DNA of 64,000 nt, taken from NCBI GenBank assembly GCA_963281155.1, contig CAUJLY010000003.1, forward strand, positions 5,766,001 through 5,830,000. The letters are read 5' to 3'. The stretch's first letter is position 1. Each line of letters opens with the position of its first letter. The notes under the pieces are model-generated. The model searched no databases and was not told the origin of the DNA. It saw nothing but the letters and a program-made list of their open reading frames with translations. Below are positions 60,920-64,000 of the stretch, one piece after another. Source of the DNA: Rhabditophanes sp. KR3021 (Eukaryota; Nematoda; Chromadorea; Rhabditida; Alloionematidae). The position numbers and the translations under genes were made by a program.

Positions 60920-63097
60920 CTAAGTCCGATTAGCATAAACTTCCGCGACTGGTGTTAAGAAGACGCAAATAATAGATAAATTGTCCGAAGCTCCTTCCTC
61001 AATAGCTTTATTTAAAATAGTTTGGGCCAGTTGCCGATATTCTTCAGGTGTGGTAGTTGCTAGGAAATCATCAACAATCGTTTCTATTTCCTTGGTGTTT
61101 AGGGATCCCCAGATTCCATCAGATGCAAGGATGAGGATGTTGTTTTGGTGTTTGGTTGTAGCATGTTCCAATTCCACATAATCAGGATCGGAGGAAATCA
61201 TTGGCTTTCCTTGAGTGTCTCCTAGAGATCTGGTTAAGTTTAAAACACCACAAACACGCAATTCCCCAGCGATTGGAATAATTATCCCTCCACAGGCAAC
61301 AATTCTATCATTTTCATTTTTATCAGATGGAATATGCGGTTTAATTAACATTCTGACCCCATCTTTAGTGTACAACGCAGCTTCAGAATCTCCTACCCAT
61401 CCTAAAAATACTTTCTCTTTCGTAACAATTGCTGACATGACTGTTGACCCAGACTTTAAATGTTCTTTTTCACAACGAACAGTGACTCGTTTGTCTAGTT
61501 CGAGGAAAGCATCATTCAAAATTTTGTTTATATCACCATCAGTTTGGGATGCTAGGACATGGTGGAAATGAGCAGCTAGATAAGATGAAATTTCAGGGCC
61601 TAGAATAGCTCCATAATTAATATAAAAAACATAAATAACTGTAAGTTATAACATGACATTTGTTTTTGAAGGCTTTTAAGGTGGTCACAGTTATTATTAT
61701 AGTTAAGTCCAATAAAGTTTAAAATTACTTGCGTGTATCATTGAATACAATAATTGTTTCACTAGTGCCAAATAGATTGGACAAAATTATACTATGGCTA
61801 CTACTTCAAAATGTCAGACCGTCAAAACTGAGCAGCTACATTTGAAAAACAACGACGTTACGATAGAATGACAAATGAGTATGCTAGAAATAATGGACTC
61901 CATTTAATCAGAATTTCATATTCAAGAGACAATGATATGGAGTCAATCATGACAGATGTTCCAAAAAAATGAGTGATGGGCTTAAAAATGGCGATATCCT
62001 GACAAAGTTTCATGGTAAAAGCTTGCGAGACCGTTAATTATATCTAAATTTTTGTAATAATTTAATAAAAAGCTTTAATTCTTCTTCACTTAATTTTACT
62101 CAAACAAAAAATATTGCTTCTTCCATAACAAAAGGCATAAATAACAATAATTATGTTCTATTCCTATCGAGATGTTAATATTACTTTGTTTGTAACTTAA
62201 TAAGCTTTTTTGGCTTCAATAAATATATATGGTGATAAGTGAATAACTTTAAGTACACTGAAATTAAGGGTAAAAAGTGGTCAAATTGTGCGTATGAGAT
62301 CATGATGAGATAAACGTTTATAGAACGCCACTTCGAGAATTGCTATAAGATGTAAATACTAGGTAATGCTAGCAATTTTAGTAGCGGATAAATTATTTGA
62401 ATAACTGAAGAGATGGTAGATAACTGCCCCAACGCACCAATTAAAGGGTTTAAGGATTTTTTAATTGAAAAATGTAATATTCTATCTTAAGTATAAAAAT
62501 AAACTCACCATTGTGGCCATCATAGACACTGAAAAAAGACATGGTGTTTCCTTTTTTGACTAAATCAAGAGATGGAATTGCACTCATCTTATCTTCCATT
62601 TTAGGTCTCTTGTTTTTGCAAACAGCGTAGCAATATTCCCATTGGTCCCAGGCTTCGGGCATTTCTGGTGGTGCAATTTCACCTTTGTCGACTTTAATCA
62701 AGTACTCCTGGATGTACTTCAAAACTTGAGGGCAAAAATAGGTTCCGTCGATTCCATTATAAACAGTTTCAATAAATTCCACTTCCTCCTCTAACTTAAG
62801 TTGAGTCTTGTAATTCTCAATATAGTGATGAGCTAAGCAAATCGACAGATGGTATGGAATTCCCCTATAAAGGTATATGAAAAAGTAATGATAAACAAAA
62901 ACCTACTTTGTCATCAATTGCTCACACGCAATCCAAATCCCATCTCCTTTGGCATCATGTGCGGGCGTTTGAATGAAAGGTGGTCTGTAACGTATCATTG
63001 GCCTAGCTTGCGGAGTATTGGGTACATCATACGCATCCACACCACCTTTAACACTTTTTAAAATAGCTTCTCTAAAAGCGAGCTGCGAGTTATTCAT
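60920..63097 (-). CDS. fem-2: PP2C phosphatase, FEM-2/PPM1F-like
   Basis: Three exons, 62907-63097, 62509-62864 and 60920-61599, with introns of 42 and 909 bp, giving 408 residues; all phases agree. The PP2C motifs in order: MEDKMSAIPSL, FFSVYDGHNGPEISSYLAAH (metal-binding Asp-Gly, with Asn in place of the usual second Gly), STVMSAIVTKEKVFLGWVGD, LTRSLGDTQGKPMISSDPDY, ILILASDGIWGSL, EGASDNLSIICVFL. The N-terminal about 150 residues (VPNTPQARPMIRYRPPFIQT and following) fit the FEM-2/POPX branch. FEM-2 promotes male development in C. elegans; that role here is by analogy. The second intron holds the repeat described separately. Confidence 0.82.
61600..62099 (+). mobile_element. Introner-like repeat, copy 2, in the FEM-2-like intron
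   Basis: Similar to the isomerase intron (5135-5641), 500 versus 507 bp. The left 33 nt, ending exactly at this gene's acceptor AG, match copy 1 at about 25 positions without gaps. AATAAAAAGCTTTAA is shared on the right, followed at an equal distance by a donor-like TTAC (GTAA on the host strand) at 62096-62099. The decayed ORF keeps TFEKQRRYDRMTNEYARNNG and LIRISYSRDND, with a stop before and after. The actual donor of the intron is 409 bp further right at 62508, so the repeat either entered an older intron or was followed by another insertion. Confidence 0.6.
62100..62508. other. Remainder of the FEM-2-like intron, no gene seen
   Basis: About 409 bp of AT-rich sequence between the repeat and the true donor (GTGAGT). 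No ORF or repeat recognised. Confidence 0.4.
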
Positions 63098-64000
63098 CTG
63101 AAACTACAAGTTGATGTCATTAGTATATTGATTTGATAAAAAATAATGGATGTAATAAATAAATGTTCATAGTGCTGTTAGGGTATGGTAATGAATTGAA
63201 CAAACATGGTATAGACAAAATGCAATACTAAGGTGGGCAACACAATAGTAGCTCCAACTTGAAAGGAATGATGAATATTTATCGATAATATCTAATAATA
63301 TAAACAACCACCGCCACCTTTAAAATCTAAAATCACTTTGCGGTAACGTTTCCTTTTAATACCTGCTTAATATGCAATTTAATACACTCTTTCACACACT
63401 CTCTTCTATCCTAATAAATTCTAAAAAGAACTTTCTAGCTTCTTTAACAAAAATTGAGTTTATAGGCACGATGAACAAATTATAAAATGAATTGGTGTGT
63501 GGGGTGGTGTATATGATATATACATATTTAACTATTGATTTTAATAAACAAAAAAAGGCAAAGCTCTTATCCGTCTTAAAAAGTCATCGTCCACCTGTCT
63601 TCTCCTTATAAATGTTTTAAATGATCGGTTGCATGAAGTGTGATGTAATAAAGTAAGGGAATAAAAGTTAGTCAAAGTAGTAAAAGTTATTAAATATAAA
63701 CATCTAAGATTATTATACAATCACGTCAAAAGTATAGATACGGTTGTACCAATTTATACTTAAGTTGAGCATACGTATGATTGCTTTAAACGTAAAAGAC
63801 TAATAGACAGCCTGAATAGAGCTTTTTCATTTGTGTTAAAGATTGGTTCAATTGATAGGGTAATCTATGATATCAGCAATAAATGCAAAAAAATAATAAA
63901 AACCAAATAACTTAATCAAAAATAATTATTATGTAAAAATTAAAAATCTAGCATATAGGCCAACCCAAGACCTTTCAGTTGGGACCACAATTAGCATTTT
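63098..64000. other. Intergenic end of window, no gene seen
   Basis: AT-rich. It should contain the promoter of the FEM-2-like gene at the left edge, where TTTCAG directly precedes the ATG on the minus strand. No ORF, RNA gene or repeat I can support. Confidence 0.4.

Overview
The window looks like nuclear DNA of an AT-rich nematode. The evidence is: very short introns (mostly 41-60 bp) with GTAAG/TTTAG-type borders; 3'-splice-like AG sites directly upstream of many start codons (candidate trans-splice acceptors); nematode-type families (an srg-like chemoreceptor, a second seven-helix receptor, an ET-module three-finger-like protein, an emerin with a LEM domain, a FEM-2-like PP2C); and orthologue content that matches Caenorhabditis-type genomes. 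Several very long single exons (4.4 kb in SPT6, 2.9 kb in a secreted protein) suggest an intron-poor lineage. A clade IV nematode is my guess, but the species cannot be fixed from sequence alone.

Layout. 0.6-30.4 kb is mostly a dense housekeeping block: SH3BGR-like protein (-), UBE2G2/ubc-14 (-), glucose-6-phosphate isomerase (-), PIG-V (-), RPL31 (+), NXT1 (-), COX4 (+), OST48 (+), a small secreted peptide precursor (+), a decayed SMC3-like copy (+), an ET-module protein (-), SPT6 (-), pescadillo (+), parkin (-), RPL9 (+) and ALDH9-type dehydrogenase (-). 30.8-51.5 kb is an accessory, fast-changing region: a PDE12-like gene or relic cut by a 500-N gap, a decayed Lys-rich secreted protein, an MFS transporter, an RluA pseudouridine-synthase relic, two chemoreceptor-type GPCRs, a Tyr/Gly/Ala-rich secreted peptide, a 1517-residue type I membrane protein built from three diverged repeats, and a broken cathepsin L. 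51.6-63.1 kb returns to conserved genes: emerin (-), eIF3e (-), SIN3 (+), TRAPPC2L (-) and FEM-2-like phosphatase (-).

The most unusual signal is a ~500 bp repeat that fills the single intron of the isomerase gene (5135-5641) and forms the acceptor-side half of a large intron in the FEM-2-like gene (61600-62099). The two copies are similar right up to the splice acceptor, also appear to end at a donor-like GTAA, have almost equal length, lie in the same orientation antisense to their hosts, and carry a decayed ORF with a nuclease-like motif. A third partial copy lies at 48 kb. This is what an introner-like mobile element with coding capacity would look like. Other notable points are a one-base frame break inside the conserved SIN3 HDAC-interaction region, a candidate amidated neuropeptide precursor, and a chain of pseudogenes at different stages of decay.

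Functionally the conserved genes cover ER quality control and glycosylation (UBE2G2, PIG-V, OST48), mitochondria (COX4, parkin), chromatin and transcription (SPT6, SIN3, emerin), ribosome and translation (RPL31, RPL9, pescadillo, eIF3e), mRNA export (NXT1), trafficking (TRAPPC2L) and signalling (FEM-2-like). They are alternately oriented, with no clear operon except a possible eIF3e-emerin pair on the minus strand.
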